From Methanomicrobiales archaeon (lineage in GTDB: Archaea; Halobacteriota; Methanomicrobia; Methanomicrobiales; Methanospirillaceae): a stretch of DNA of 58,543 bases. A program made the position numbers and the translations under genes. Location: the NCBI GenBank assembly GCA_026394765.1, contig JAPKXQ010000064.1, positions 1 to 58,543 of the forward strand. The letters are read 5' to 3'. Under the pieces are notes generated by a model. That model did not search any database and was not told the origin of the DNA. It saw nothing but the letters and a program-made list of their open reading frames with translations. Positions 46,309 to 55,776 of the stretch are shown in pieces; within the stretch, counting starts at the first letter, position 1; every line of letters starts with the position of its first letter.

Positions 46309-47571
46309 ATGCTGCTTGGAATCGACGATACCGACTCTCCTGCCGGGATGTGCACGACCTACCTCGCGGCGGTCCTAAGGAGACGGCTTGAACGGGCCCG
46401 GCTCCCGGTCCGGGCGGTACGACTCATCCGCCTCAACCCCAATGTCCAGTACAAGACACGGGGAAACGCCGCAGTGGCCCTGGACTTTGAAGGCGGGCTG
46501 ATATCAGGGTTCTCCCTCGCCTGCAGTACAGTAGAAGATCTCGCAGAACTCGGGGCAGAAGGGACTAGTCCCGGAGTGGTCGCGGTCGATGGCCCACCCC
46601 CCCCCGCATTCTACTGGAAGGCTGTGCAGGACTTCTGTGAGATAGAGGAGGCGGTTGATGTCCTGGATGAGGCAGGGGCACTCTACCGGGGATACTGCGG
46701 GGGAAGGGGGCTGATCGGAGCGACTGCAGCGGTCGCAAGCGATCTGACGGACCCCACGTACGAGGTCCTCGCGTACCGCGAACCCGCGAGGTTTGGTACT
46801 CCAAGGGAAGTCGATTCTGATAGCCTATTTCGGGCTGATGCTGCAACATTTCCACACACATGGGACACGGTAGACCGTGCAGGGCGGTCCGTGGTGTGCG
46901 TCCCCCATACCCCTGACCCGGTTCTCTTCGGAATAAGGGGCGAGCGACCGGGGTGGCTGATGCTCGCGCGGGAGGAAGTGGAGAGCGAGCCCCCCTCTAT
47001 TGAGGAAGTATTCCTCACAAACCAGGGAACCGACGCCCACCTAGTCCCCTGGACCGGGGGGCCACTGAGGGACGGGATATCCTACTACCTCGAAGGGACT
47101 CTCGCTGCTTCCCCGACCACCGCAAGGGGAGGACACGTATCCTTTCTCCTCGCTACCGGAGATTCATTCGTATCCTGCATGGCATTTGAGCCGACGAAAG
47201 GCTTTCGTGACACGGTCCGCGCACTCACTATTGGAGACCGGGTCCTCGTCTGTGGCAGCTTTAAGCGGGGCACCATCAACCTTGAGAAGATGAGGGTCGG
47301 GCTTATCTCTGCCATGTCAGTCACAAAGCCCCCCCACTGTGCGCGGTGCGGTGCCCGGATGACAAGTGCGGGGAGAGAGAAGGGTTACAAGTGCCGGACC
47401 TGTGGGGGGCGCTCACGGGAGCCAGAGATGGTCCCAGTGGCAAGATCTCTCACACCAGGGTGGTACGAGGTCCCTTCTTCAGCCCGCCGTCACCTGGCCC
47501 GACCCCTCTGCAGGGGCCCTCCGACCTGGGATGGCGGCGGAACCAAGATGTCTCCCCCCGCCACACAGTGA
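46309..47571 (+). CDS. tiaS: tRNA(Ile2) 2-agmatinylcytidine synthetase TiaS
   Basis: 420 residues. GIDDTDSPAGMCTTYLAAVL at the start, NPNVQYKTRGNAAV, and a C-terminal zinc ribbon CARCGARM...CRTCGG. TiaS attaches agmatine to C34 of tRNA-Ile(CAU) so that it reads AUA. ATG 46309 gives the canonical N-terminus; the frame from 46267 is promoter sequence. Stops 4 bp before the deoxyhypusine synthase ATG. Confidence 0.93.
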   Translation: MLLGIDDTDSPAGMCTTYLAAVLRRRLERARLPVRAVRLIRLNPNVQYKTRGNAAVALDFEGGLISGFSLACSTVEDLAELGAEGTSPGVVAVDGPPPPAFYWKAVQDFCEIEEAVDVLDEAGALYRGYCGGRGLIGATAAVASDLTDPTYEVLAYREPARFGTPREVDSDSLFRADAATFPHTWDTVDRAGRSVVCVPHTPDPVLFGIRGERPGWLMLAREEVESEPPSIEEVFLTNQGTDAHLVPWTGGPLRDGISYYLEGTLAASPTTARGGHVSFLLATGDSFVSCMAFEPTKGFRDTVRALTIGDRVLVCGSFKRGTINLEKMRVGLISAMSVTKPPHCARCGARMTSAGREKGYKCRTCGGRSREPEMVPVARSLTPGWYEVPSSARRHLARPLCRGPPTWDGGGTKMSPPATQ

Positions 47572-47575
47572 TCCG

Positions 47576-48508
47576 ATGGGATATGGGGAGCAGGTCGCGC
47601 AGGTGCGGCTCAGCCCGGGTATGACAGTCGGGGCACTCGTGGAAGAGCTCGCCCATGCCGGGGCATATAACGGCGGTGCCCTCGCGCGGGCTGCATCGCT
47701 CTACGAAAAGATGGTGCGGGACCCCACTGCGGTGAAGTTTTTCGGCCTCGCAGGGGCGATGGTGCCCGCAGGGATGGGAGGTATCGTGGCAGACCTGATT
47801 GCACGGGGCTGGGTGGACGTCCTGGTGTCGACTGGAGCCAACCTCACCCACGACATCCTGGAGGCTATTGGGTGCCACCACTACCACGGGTCTGCGACCT
47901 GCACCGACGAGGACCTCAGAGAAGAGGGGATAAACCGGATCTATGACGTCTTTCTCCCGGACAGGGCATTCGTGCATTTCGAGGAGTTCATGCAGGAGTG
48001 CTATGCCGAAATCGCACCTGACAGTCCCCTCTCCATTACCGGCCTGCTCGCGGCTATCGGAAGCCGGCTCGACCAGGGGATCCTTGCCACCGCCGCGCGA
48101 AAGGGTGTCCCGGTGTACTGTCCGGCCCTTTCCGACTCGATGATCGGCCTCCAGTACTGGCTATTTTGCCAGACGCACAAGGGATTTGTAGACGCCTTTC
48201 AGGACCTCTCCCCATTCCTGGACCACTGTTTTTCTGCCCAGCGTGCAGGTGCTCTGATGGTGGGCGGGGGTGTCCCTAAAAACTTCATCCTCCAGGGGAT
48301 GCTGATGTGCGAGCACGGCTTTTCTTATGCAGTCCAGCTCACAGGGGACCGTCCCGACCTGGGGGGACTATCAGGCGCTACCCTGGACGAGGCCCGTTCG
48401 TGGGGCAAACTCGAGTCCGGCGCAGAGGCGGTGACCGTGTATGGGGACGCGACGATTACGCTGCCCCTCCTGGTGGCAGCGGTGATGGAGGGAGTGAAAG
48501 GTGGCTGA
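47576..48508 (+). CDS. Deoxyhypusine synthase
   Basis: 310 residues. NAD-binding and active-site segments LAGAMVPAGMGG, STGANLTHDILEAIG and GGGVPKNFILQ (with the catalytic Lys) are present. Transfers the aminobutyl group of spermidine to a lysine of aIF5A. ATG 47576 is chosen 4 bp after tiaS; the longer frame covers the tiaS end out of register. Its stop overlaps pyrF by 8 bp. Confidence 0.93.
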   Translation: MGYGEQVAQVRLSPGMTVGALVEELAHAGAYNGGALARAASLYEKMVRDPTAVKFFGLAGAMVPAGMGGIVADLIARGWVDVLVSTGANLTHDILEAIGCHHYHGSATCTDEDLREEGINRIYDVFLPDRAFVHFEEFMQECYAEIAPDSPLSITGLLAAIGSRLDQGILATAARKGVPVYCPALSDSMIGLQYWLFCQTHKGFVDAFQDLSPFLDHCFSAQRAGALMVGGGVPKNFILQGMLMCEHGFSYAVQLTGDRPDLGGLSGATLDEARSWGKLESGAEAVTVYGDATITLPLLVAAVMEGVKGG

Positions 48509-49136
48509 CCTCATCCTCGCTCTCGACGTGACTGACCCTGCCGAGGCCCTCGCAGTGGCAGCAAAGACTGCCGAAACGATCGACCAGGTCAAGGTCGGAT
48601 ACCCTCTGGTCCTCCACGCTGGCCTCCCGATCGTGCGGGAACTGGCACGTCTCGGCCTCCCCCTCATCGCTGACTTTAAAGTCGCTGATATCCCTGCAAC
48701 GAACACCCTAATCACCGAGGCCGCATTTTCGGCGGGATTTGATGCCATCATATGCCAGGGATTCCCTGGGAGAGACTCTATAACCGCGTGTGTGGACGCG
48801 GCCCATGCCCATGGTGGAGCCTGCTACGTGGTCGCAGAGATGAGCCACCCGGGGGCGACCGAGTGCTTTGGTGGCGGCACTGCAGAGCGTATCGCTGAGA
48901 TGGCCTGCACTTCAGGAGCAGATGGCATAATAGCCCCTGCCACACGGCCGGACCGCGTCGCTGTCCTCAGAAGAATTATTGGGGCAAGGAAGATCTACTC
49001 CCCAGGGGTGGGAGCTCAGGGTGGAGACGCCAGTGCAGTCGCCCCTCTAGTCGATGGGGTGATCGTAGGAAGGGCAATATATGCCGACCCCGACCCTGCA
49101 ACACGGGCGAAGGAGTACTCCGTGATCTGCCGGTGA
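48501..49136 (+). CDS. pyrF: Orotidine 5'-phosphate decarboxylase
   Basis: 211 residues. ILALDVTDP, the catalytic DFKVADIP (Lys-Asp), and SPGVGAQGGD plus VGRAIY in the phosphate site. Makes UMP. GTG 48501 is used, with GGAGGGAGTG upstream inside the DHS 3' end; overlapping genes suggest translational coupling. Confidence 0.95.
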   Translation: MADLILALDVTDPAEALAVAAKTAETIDQVKVGYPLVLHAGLPIVRELARLGLPLIADFKVADIPATNTLITEAAFSAGFDAIICQGFPGRDSITACVDAAHAHGGACYVVAEMSHPGATECFGGGTAERIAEMACTSGADGIIAPATRPDRVAVLRRIIGARKIYSPGVGAQGGDASAVAPLVDGVIVGRAIYADPDPATRAKEYSVICR

Positions 49137-49237
49137 TGAGAAGACAGACCCTGAACAGTGATGAGCCCTATGAGTCGACTGAGGCAGATCTGGGGATATT
49201 CACTACTTTTATCGCTCCATGAGGCCCACTTCTTGGT

Positions 49238-49600
49238 ATGGAATGGAGCACAGAGCAGCGTGCCCTGATCGGGCGCTACCACCACCCTGACGAGATCCCC
49301 CCAGAGGCGCGCAGTTACAAGTGCCACACCTGCCACCTCGTCGTTGAAGAGACCCCCTGCCCCCGTTGCGGGGAGAAGGAACTCGAAGTGATGTGCCCCC
49401 TGGACCACTGCCACTGCGCGCACGAAGTCATCACCGGGATAGAGTATTGCCCCCTCTGTAACAGCGCGGTCTGCCCTGACTGCGGGAGTCACGACGTCGT
49501 CCAGATCAGCCGTGTAACAGGGTACCTCCAGGACGTCTCGGGCTGGAATGCCGGCAAGCAGCAGGAACTGAAGGACAGGGTAAGGTACCAGGTGGCATGA
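49238..49600 (+). CDS. Small zinc-ribbon protein with the C-terminal motif of anaerobic ribonucleotide reductase (NrdD)
   Basis: 120 residues. The N-terminal and middle parts hold several C-x2-C pairs (29/32, 41/44, 71/74, 79/82). The C-terminal piece CPDCGSHD...[20 protein letters not shown] is like the NrdD tail, where the Gly of R-V-x-G-Y carries the glycyl radical and C-x2-C binds zinc. The catalytic barrel (about 550 residues) is absent. It may be a stand-alone radical or metal module, or a relic. Starts about 100 bp after pyrF. Confidence 0.7.
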   Translation: MEWSTEQRALIGRYHHPDEIPPEARSYKCHTCHLVVEETPCPRCGEKELEVMCPLDHCHCAHEVITGIEYCPLCNSAVCPDCGSHDVVQISRVTGYLQDVSGWNAGKQQELKDRVRYQVA

Positions 49601-49610
49601 GCAGGGCGGC

Positions 49611-50477
49611 ATGAGGTATTACCTGGCACATGAGGCCCTGATCATCAGTGGGATCTTTACTGCGGTGAGCACCGGGGTCGCAGGAGGATCAGGCAGTGTC
49701 GCAACTCTCATCACCCACCCCATCCCCCCGGGAGGGGAAGGGCGAGACCCAGTGAGGGAACTCGAGCTTGTCGCGCGGCGCGAGGGGATCGCCATGCCGT
49801 ACTACGGCATAGTCACTACTATTCCGGCAAGAGACCTCGTTGTCCTTCAGTATGACTTCATCACCACGTTCATCACCGCCGGGACCGCTGCCGGGGAGTC
49901 TATCTCCATCATCGTAACATCCCAGGAAGGCCTTTCAGGTGGGGCGCTACCTGGGGTTATCCTCACAGTGACTGAGGCAAAGGTTCGATCACTTGTAGCA
50001 GGGAACTACCAGGTGGCAGGTACCCCAACTGACGCAGTGATAGTCGCGAGTGAAGGTCCACCACGCCACCTGATTGCAGGGCCCCTCACCGAGGTCGGGA
50101 GGAGGGTCACGTCATCGGTTGACTTCGGCGTCAATGAGGCGGTCCGAAGGCACCAGAGCGGTGCAAAATATGGACGTCCAGCCCTCTTTGTCTATTCAAG
50201 GTTCGGTGGCGACCACTGGGTGGCATGGGACCCTGATCACTGTGCGTACTATCCGTGCCACTTTGCAGGGCAGAGGTGCGCGTTCTGCTACTGCCCTTAC
50301 TACCCCTGCCAGGACCCAGGCCTTGGAGAAGCCGTGGAGAGCGCGCATGGAGGAACGGTCTGGAACTGCAGCGCATGCACCCTCCTCCACGAACCAGTTG
50401 TCGCCGACTACCTCATCAGAAATCCCGAAGCGTCGATAAAAGAGCTGAAAAAGGTACGAGAGCGGACTACTCACTGA
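49611..50477 (+). CDS. cbiZ: CbiZ-type adenosylcobinamide amidohydrolase fused to a Cys-rich small domain
   Basis: 288 residues. N-terminal 1-195 resembles CbiZ (STGVAGGSGSVATL, GTPTDAVIVAS), which removes the aminopropanol chain of adenosylcobinamide to salvage corrinoids. Residues about 205-285 match the cysteine-rich small domain (CAYYPCHF, CAFCYCPYYPC, CSACTLLH). The fusion supports a cobamide-processing role; the Cys domain may bind metal. ATG 49611 follows the previous stop by 10 bp. Its 3' end overlaps the convergent DUF1858 gene by 11 bp. Confidence 0.85.
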   Translation: MRYYLAHEALIISGIFTAVSTGVAGGSGSVATLITHPIPPGGEGRDPVRELELVARREGIAMPYYGIVTTIPARDLVVLQYDFITTFITAGTAAGESISIIVTSQEGLSGGALPGVILTVTEAKVRSLVAGNYQVAGTPTDAVIVASEGPPRHLIAGPLTEVGRRVTSSVDFGVNEAVRRHQSGAKYGRPALFVYSRFGGDHWVAWDPDHCAYYPCHFAGQRCAFCYCPYYPCQDPGLGEAVESAHGGTVWNCSACTLLHEPVVADYLIRNPEASIKELKKVRERTTH

Positions 50478-50739
50478 TCCCGAGGGATGAGAGGAGTTCA
50501 GGGAGTGGGATGCTATGAGCCTCGGCTGCCTGGCGTATCGTCTCGCCCCGTGCGATTGCACAGCCGACACAACCCATCCCGAACTTGAAGAGTACCTCAC
50601 TTGAGTCGGGTTTTGCAGTCAGAAGGTCGAAGATGGTAGAGTCTGCGTTGATCTCCATGCGGTACATATTTTTTGGGGGCAGTTCATTAACCTCTCCATC
50701 TTGCACTTTTACACTTTCACCCCCCGCACGCTCACTCAT
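50467..50739 (-). CDS. DUF1858 redox-disulfide domain protein
   Basis: 90 residues. INADSTIFDLLTAKPDSSEVLFKFGMGCVGC is the DUF1858 pattern, with a C-x2-C pair; relatives accompany hybrid-cluster and nitrosative-stress proteins. Met25 or Met28 are alternative starts that remove a Gly/Ser/Asp-rich head. Convergent on cbiZ with an 11-bp overlap, divergent from RPA. Confidence 0.78.
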   Translation of the reverse strand: MSERAGGESVKVQDGEVNELPPKNMYRMEINADSTIFDLLTAKPDSSEVLFKFGMGCVGCAIARGETIRQAAEAHSIPLPELLSSLGISE

Positions 50740-50771
50740 TTATCTACTCAAGTACCGGAGTGATGCTGGAG

Positions 50772-52034
50772 ATGTTGAACATGGAGTTTTCCAAGGTTGC
50801 TGAAAGAATCTCCCAAAAGATTGGATCAAAAGGTCATACGGTCGACCCCGCAGTGGTGGAGCGGCGCCTCCGCCTCTTTGTGGAGGAGTTCTCTGTCCAG
50901 GACGATGAGGCAGAGCGCTCGGTGATCGCTGACCTCGCCCGCCAGTATGCCATCCCAGACATGGGTATGGGGAAGAGCGGGAGTGAACGAAAGGCGATCA
51001 ACGAGGTCCTGACCGGGGAGTGGGTGACAGTGGAGGGAAAGATCGTCGCACTCTCTCACTCGCCCTCTCCGTCCATCAAGCAGACCGGGATCATAGCAGA
51101 TCAGTCTGGTGCGATGCGGTTCGTGATCTGGACCAAGTCCAATCTCCCTGAGGTAGAGCCAGGGATGTGGTACCGCTTCGATTCTGCTGTGGTCGATGCC
51201 TTCAATGGTGTCCCAAGCCTCAAGGCCCATTCGGGGACGATTATCACCCCCGTGCCCCATGACGAGGCGCTGATCCCCACAACCACCCCCCTGGCAGACC
51301 TATCCCCAGGGGTTGCGAGTGTGCATGGGAAGGTAGTCCAGGAGTGGGAGACCACGCACGAGCGAATGCTACAGTCCGGTCTCATCGGGGACGAGACAGG
51401 AACTGTAAAGTTTGTTCTCTGGCACGACGAGGGGAAGGAGAAACTTGTCCCAGGGACTGTATATAGCCTCTACTATGCCCTGGTAGATGAGTTCAATGGG
51501 CGGCTCTCCCTCACTCTGAATACTGCCACCGCTATTCCCGAAGAGGGCGACATCCCAGTGAACAGAGGGGATACCACGATTCGGGGCGTCCTAGTCTCAA
51601 TCGCCCCTACACCCGGATCTGGGCTGATCAGGCGCTGTCCTGTAGAGGGGTGCAACCGGCTCTTATCACGGCAGAACTACTGCCCGGTCCATGAGATCCA
51701 GATCAAATTCCATTACGACCTCAGGATCAAGGGCTGGCTTGACACAGGGGAGCGGACCTCGGAGGTCCTTATGCCCAGGCAGGTGGTCGAGGCACTCACC
51801 GGGATCACACTCGACGCAGCTAAGGAGATAGCCGAGAACTCACCACTTGGGATGGATGAGGTGGCGATCAGGATCCGCGACAAGGTAGCGGGGCGCTACC
51901 TGGTATGTTCAGGAAAAGAGCTCGACCGTACCCTCCTCGTTGCATCCTGTGAGATTGCACAGTTTGACCCGATCACGCTTGCAGACCTGATCAATCGTGC
52001 TTCGACTGATCTTTCCTCCCGGGGTGCAGTATGA
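50772..52034 (+). CDS. Replication protein A (multi-OB-fold single-strand DNA-binding protein)
   Basis: About 420 residues: several OB-folds (WVTVEGKIVALSH, GIIADQSGAMRFVIW, GLIGDETGTVKFVLWHD) followed by a zinc finger CPVEGCNRL...NYCPVH and a terminal OB-fold. This is the euryarchaeal RPA arrangement. Start choice (ATG 50772 or 50781) is not decided. Overlaps the RPA-associated protein gene by 4 bp (ATGA). Confidence 0.93.
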   Translation: MLNMEFSKVAERISQKIGSKGHTVDPAVVERRLRLFVEEFSVQDDEAERSVIADLARQYAIPDMGMGKSGSERKAINEVLTGEWVTVEGKIVALSHSPSPSIKQTGIIADQSGAMRFVIWTKSNLPEVEPGMWYRFDSAVVDAFNGVPSLKAHSGTIITPVPHDEALIPTTTPLADLSPGVASVHGKVVQEWETTHERMLQSGLIGDETGTVKFVLWHDEGKEKLVPGTVYSLYYALVDEFNGRLSLTLNTATAIPEEGDIPVNRGDTTIRGVLVSIAPTPGSGLIRRCPVEGCNRLLSRQNYCPVHEIQIKFHYDLRIKGWLDTGERTSEVLMPRQVVEALTGITLDAAKEIAENSPLGMDEVAIRIRDKVAGRYLVCSGKELDRTLLVASCEIAQFDPITLADLINRASTDLSSRGAV

Positions 52035-52693
52035 ATGGAGTAATACCTCCCGACACAGGGGTAAACGGCCCAGTCTTACCACCCCAATCTGGACGAAGCC
52101 TTACGCCATTCCAGGGACCGAAGCGTGATTCCACCTTTGCACGTGAGCCGGCCAGGAGGGTCTTTGCAGGGGAACTTCGGGAAGCAACCATCCACTTCCG
52201 TGACGGGACCGAGGATATGAGCCCTGCATATGTCCTCCTGCCAACCGGAGAGCGGTGCAACCGCGTCTTTTTCATCGGGGCGCTCACCGACAAGCAGCGG
52301 AAAGGAGAGCAGAATGCATTCTACCGCATCAGGGTGGTAGATCCCTCGGGGACGTTCTTTGTGATGGCAAGTAGCTTCAACCAGGAGGCTATGCTCCAGA
52401 TCTCACGGATCGAGCCGCCCAACCATGTGGCAGTTGTGGGTAAGCCCAATGTGTATGATGCCCCTGACGGATCTAAACGAGTCTCAGTCCGGGCAGAGTC
52501 GTTCACAGTCGTCGAGAAGGAGGTCCGCGACCTCTGGGTCCTCGATACTGCGGAAGCTACTCTCAACCGCCTCACGCGCCTCACAGCCGAAGAGATCTCG
52601 GGGGACGCACTCCGTGCAAAGACAGAATACCAGGTTGACCCTGAAGTCTACCGGAAGATGGTGTACGACGCTCTCACCCAGTTAAAGATCTGA
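52031..52693 (+). CDS. RPA-associated protein (RPAP, COG3390)
   Basis: 220 residues. An OB-fold region (TIHFRDG, FYRIRVVDPSGTFFVMASSFN) and a C-terminal helical domain match the proteins encoded next to euryarchaeal RPA and found in its complex. Coupled to RPA by ATGA. Confidence 0.88.
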   Translation: MNGVIPPDTGVNGPVLPPQSGRSLTPFQGPKRDSTFAREPARRVFAGELREATIHFRDGTEDMSPAYVLLPTGERCNRVFFIGALTDKQRKGEQNAFYRIRVVDPSGTFFVMASSFNQEAMLQISRIEPPNHVAVVGKPNVYDAPDGSKRVSVRAESFTVVEKEVRDLWVLDTAEATLNRLTRLTAEEISGDALRAKTEYQVDPEVYRKMVYDALTQLKI

Positions 52694-52705
52694 TCAGCCC
52701 TTACT

Positions 52706-52731
52706 GGGAGAGAGATGGGGATCCCTCTCCC
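52706..52731. terminator. Hairpin between convergent RPAP and lipoprotein genes
   Basis: GGGAGAG (52706-52712) pairs with CTCTCCC (52725-52731) over a 12-base loop, in the 48-bp gap between stop codons, where it could serve either strand. Confidence 0.4.
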
Positions 52732-52741
52732 CCACCCCGGT

Positions 52742-53086
52742 TCAAAGGGGTGCCATCTCCCTGACTTCGACCGGTGTCCCCCATTGCTGGACGGTTACGA
52801 TATCATCCCTTATCTTTACCACAAACATGACCCGAGCACCATCGGACTGGTAGTGAGCCGGAAGTTCAAGGGGATAATACTGGACCCCAGAGTCAGCAAC
52901 GATCCCAAAAAAACCCCCTTCAAGGTCGATGTACCGTATCGTCCCGGTCCCGCTCACCACGCCCTGCTCCTTGGGATGCTCCTGGTAGGGCTGGGTGCAG
53001 CCCGCGGTGAGAAGGAGCGCGAGAAAAAGTATGCCGACAGAGAGGGTCACAAGGGAAGAGGGTATGGTTGGTAATTCTCCATTCAT
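52742..53086 (-). CDS. Small lipoprotein of unknown function
   Basis: About 114 residues. Hydrophobic signal ending LTAGC, a lipobox with Cys at about residue 30, then a compact soluble domain (GTGTIRYIDLEGGFFGIVADSG). A DUF-type OB or beta-barrel small domain is possible. Faces the outside after lipidation. Confidence 0.65.
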   Translation of the reverse strand: MNGELPTIPSSLVTLSVGILFLALLLTAGCTQPYQEHPKEQGVVSGTGTIRYIDLEGGFFGIVADSGVQYYPLELPAHYQSDGARVMFVVKIRDDIVTVQQWGTPVEVREMAPL

Positions 53087-53095
53087 GGCCACCAC

Positions 53096-53772
53096 CCCAC
53101 TAGCCAGGCCCTATGTTCCACCATGGATCTTCTTGAGATCTCTGTGACGAATTGCTCGTCAGAAATGGCAGGTGGATGGGACCCTCCCCCTTATCCAATA
53201 CAGAAATTGGCATGGCTCTCATTCTGCCCCGCAAGGATAAAACCATACCTAAGGAAGACCGCGAAAAGCGTTTTTTGGCACAAACACATGTGAAGATCCC
53301 TCATGCTTGAATGAAAATCGCCCCACTCACTTCTGGTTTCAATGATAAGACTTCTTCATGGGTAATTTAGGGAAACTTCTTCGCTCTTCACTATCCGGCA
53401 GGAAGATAGTATCTCTGATATATCCATACGTAGTCGTGGAAAGTCTCTCCGCGAGCAGCACCCCTGACTTGTTTAACCTCGTCCACTACCCATGTACGTG
53501 ACCATTGATCTTGAAAACAGAATACGACGTGACTTCGGGATTCCTAGCAGTATGTGAAGAATCGCCAACCCATATTAAGGACCGGCGATCACCCCAAACT
53601 GTCCTCATGGTCCCCCTCTCTCCCAATTTCCCAATTACCAGAGAAAGATGGCCTCTGCACCCTCTCACTCTTCCAGAGGTCACTTACCAGCGAGGGACCC
53701 CTTGTCAGTCAATGTCGACCACTTCGAAAGTTAATTAGGGAGTGCCAGGGATTAGGAACTGATTGTCCCACT
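53096..53772. other. 677-bp AT-richer gap with no supported gene
   Basis: Only short frames without ribosome sites or family resemblance are seen. Base composition drops relative to the RPA region. No transposase remnant, tRNA or repeat was recognised. It marks the border between housekeeping and envelope-type accessory genes. Confidence 0.5.
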
Positions 53773-54213
53773 TCATCGTCCTCTGGGGAAGGTTATGCCA
53801 AGAGATGAAAGCACCGGGGTCTGATTGAAGAAATTTCTCATCAACTGTACGAGGTCATACTGCCAGGTCCGGAACTTTCCCACCATATCCTCCTGAAGTT
53901 GGACAAAGGGTGTGCGTCCGAAGAGGGACGATGCGGATACACCCGCGATCTCTACCTGCTGTTGCCTCGAGGTATTCAGGGACGCATGACCTGATGAGAA
54001 CTCTGCGAGGGTGCTAAACGGGTATACACCCGGGGAACTGCCCCTCAACCCACCACTTCCATTCAGGTGCGTATGCTGCCACTCATCACTTACCGCCCGC
54101 TGCTGCTCCCTAAACCTTGCGAGGTCATCAAAGGGGGTTGCGGATACCGGCACTCCGGAGAGAACAATGGTGAAACCAAGCAGGAAGAGGGCGGCGGGAA
54201 AGGCTCGCGCCAT
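53773..54213 (-). CDS. Small exported protein
   Basis: 146 residues with a clear signal peptide (about 1-25, cleavage near VSA-TP) and a helical, Gln-rich mature part with no Cys. No recognised family. The next gene upstream on the same strand starts about 145 bp away. Confidence 0.55.
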   Translation of the reverse strand: MARAFPAALFLLGFTIVLSGVPVSATPFDDLARFREQQRAVSDEWQHTHLNGSGGLRGSSPGVYPFSTLAEFSSGHASLNTSRQQQVEIAGVSASSLFGRTPFVQLQEDMVGKFRTWQYDLVQLMRNFFNQTPVLSSLGITFPRGR

Positions 54214-54358
54214 ATCACCACCTCGTCATCCTGGGTAAAAAGGGTTCTGGTCCTGTACCGGGAGTGAACATACCCGCACCCCAACCGTCAATCGAAAGAG
54301 GGAGGACCTGGCGCATAAAATAGACCTGGGCCATCAACCCAGATAGATCTCTCCCCTT

Positions 54359-55657
54359 TCAACGTAACCCGCTCATCAGCAGGAGACCGTATATCCCCGA
54401 GAAGATGAGGGTGATAAAGCATATGAGCGGGATACCGAGCGCATACCCCATAAGGTAGACCCTGAAACTCCTGCCATACGCCTCGGAAAATGAGAGGGTC
54501 TGCCCGTCACCGCGAGTTACGCGGGTCTGGAGCAGCCATTTTCCGGGAGTTGCACCCCATTTATTGATGAATACGGGCTCTACCAAAGCAAGGACAAGGA
54601 GTGCGATTAAGGAGAGGGCAAGGTTGAAGACTAACGGGTTGGCCTGCGAACTGGCAACGACCCTCGCCGCCAATGGACTGATCCGTGCGATCAGGGTAAT
54701 AATCAAGCCAACTACGAATACCACGATGAGTATGTCAAAGGACCGGGCGAAGAACCGGACCCAGGGCCTTGCCCGGGTAGGAATCCCATACTGGGGTGGC
54801 TCTCGTGTGATTTGGGTGATGTGGGGGTCAACAGGAATCTCTGATTCTGCCCGGGAGTGCACACAATCCCCACAGAAGATGCAGTAGAGGGTTTCTTTCT
54901 TTATACTCTTTCCACAGGATCTGCACGGGACAAACTCCCCCTCGAGGGTGCCCTCTTTTTGCCTCTCTTCGCCTTCATACCAATACTCCATACCAGCGGT
55001 GACTGTGGCCTCTGTAGAGACAGGGGCGACGGGAGGCAGGTCCTGGGACTCCGAGGTCCCAGCAAGATCTGGTGCGGGAGGCTCGTCTCTAACTGAAAGA
55101 TCCGGGTTGATGGGGCCCACTTCATGCGACCCGACAGGATCAGCACCACGGCCCACCTGAACATCCGATGGCAGGGGTGCAGAAATCTCCTGACCTGCAG
55201 TTATTCTACCCCCCTGCGCAGAAAGGAACTCTCTTACACCCCGCTGGGTCAGGTAAACTCCGATTAGTACCATGCAGATGAAGAAGAGGAACTGGACCAC
55301 CACGGTTGGGTCGTCTGAGTAGTACCCGTACTCTATAAAGACCCTCCCGGTCCAGAACGCAAAAATGAGGAGAAAGACCCCAACTACCAGTTTGATGACT
55401 GCAGGGGCATTTGAGGAGCCGGTGAGCGCAGTGCTCTGGGCGACGAGGAAACCCCCGATGATGATCGCAGAGATGAGAAAGACCAGCCTGACGAGGAAAG
55501 AGTAGTCAATTGAAGAGGGGTCTGTCACGAGCCCAAAGGCAGCGAAAAAACTGTAACCGAGCATATAGAGCCCGATTATAAGGAGGGCATACCCAAGCAC
55601 CCACGAAAGCGGGTGATCAATAGACTTGAGGGACTCCCGTATGTTGAACCTCTTCAT
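54359..55657 (-). CDS. RDD-family membrane protein with central zinc ribbon
   Basis: 432 residues. Four N-terminal TM segments (about 15-165) are followed by a Pro/Asp/Glu-rich cytoplasmic linker, a zinc ribbon CRSCGKSIKKETLYCIFCGDC (about 245-265) and a C-terminal RDD domain (RARPWVRFFARSFDILIV with two or three TM). RDD proteins are linked to transport or ion homeostasis without a known mechanism. The fusion to a ribbon and an extra TM bundle is unusual. Confidence 0.72.
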   Translation of the reverse strand: MKRFNIRESLKSIDHPLSWVLGYALLIIGLYMLGYSFFAAFGLVTDPSSIDYSFLVRLVFLISAIIIGGFLVAQSTALTGSSNAPAVIKLVVGVFLLIFAFWTGRVFIEYGYYSDDPTVVVQFLFFICMVLIGVYLTQRGVREFLSAQGGRITAGQEISAPLPSDVQVGRGADPVGSHEVGPINPDLSVRDEPPAPDLAGTSESQDLPPVAPVSTEATVTAGMEYWYEGEERQKEGTLEGEFVPCRSCGKSIKKETLYCIFCGDCVHSRAESEIPVDPHITQITREPPQYGIPTRARPWVRFFARSFDILIVVFVVGLIITLIARISPLAARVVASSQANPLVFNLALSLIALLVLALVEPVFINKWGATPGKWLLQTRVTRGDGQTLSFSEAYGRSFRVYLMGYALGIPLICFITLIFSGIYGLLLMSGLR

Positions 55658-55776
55658 GTACCATCAGTCGTATGCTCTGTGAGTCTCCCCGAATACATAT
55701 GAATGCACCTGTATGATCTGACAAAGAGCACGGGCATAATTCCATTGGCTCCTAGTCCACAGAAGGGTGAGGCTTT

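Noticed and set aside
53486-53808. Several short frames in the AT-richer gap
   Set aside because: No ribosome sites, no recognisable domains, and frames overlap on both strands.
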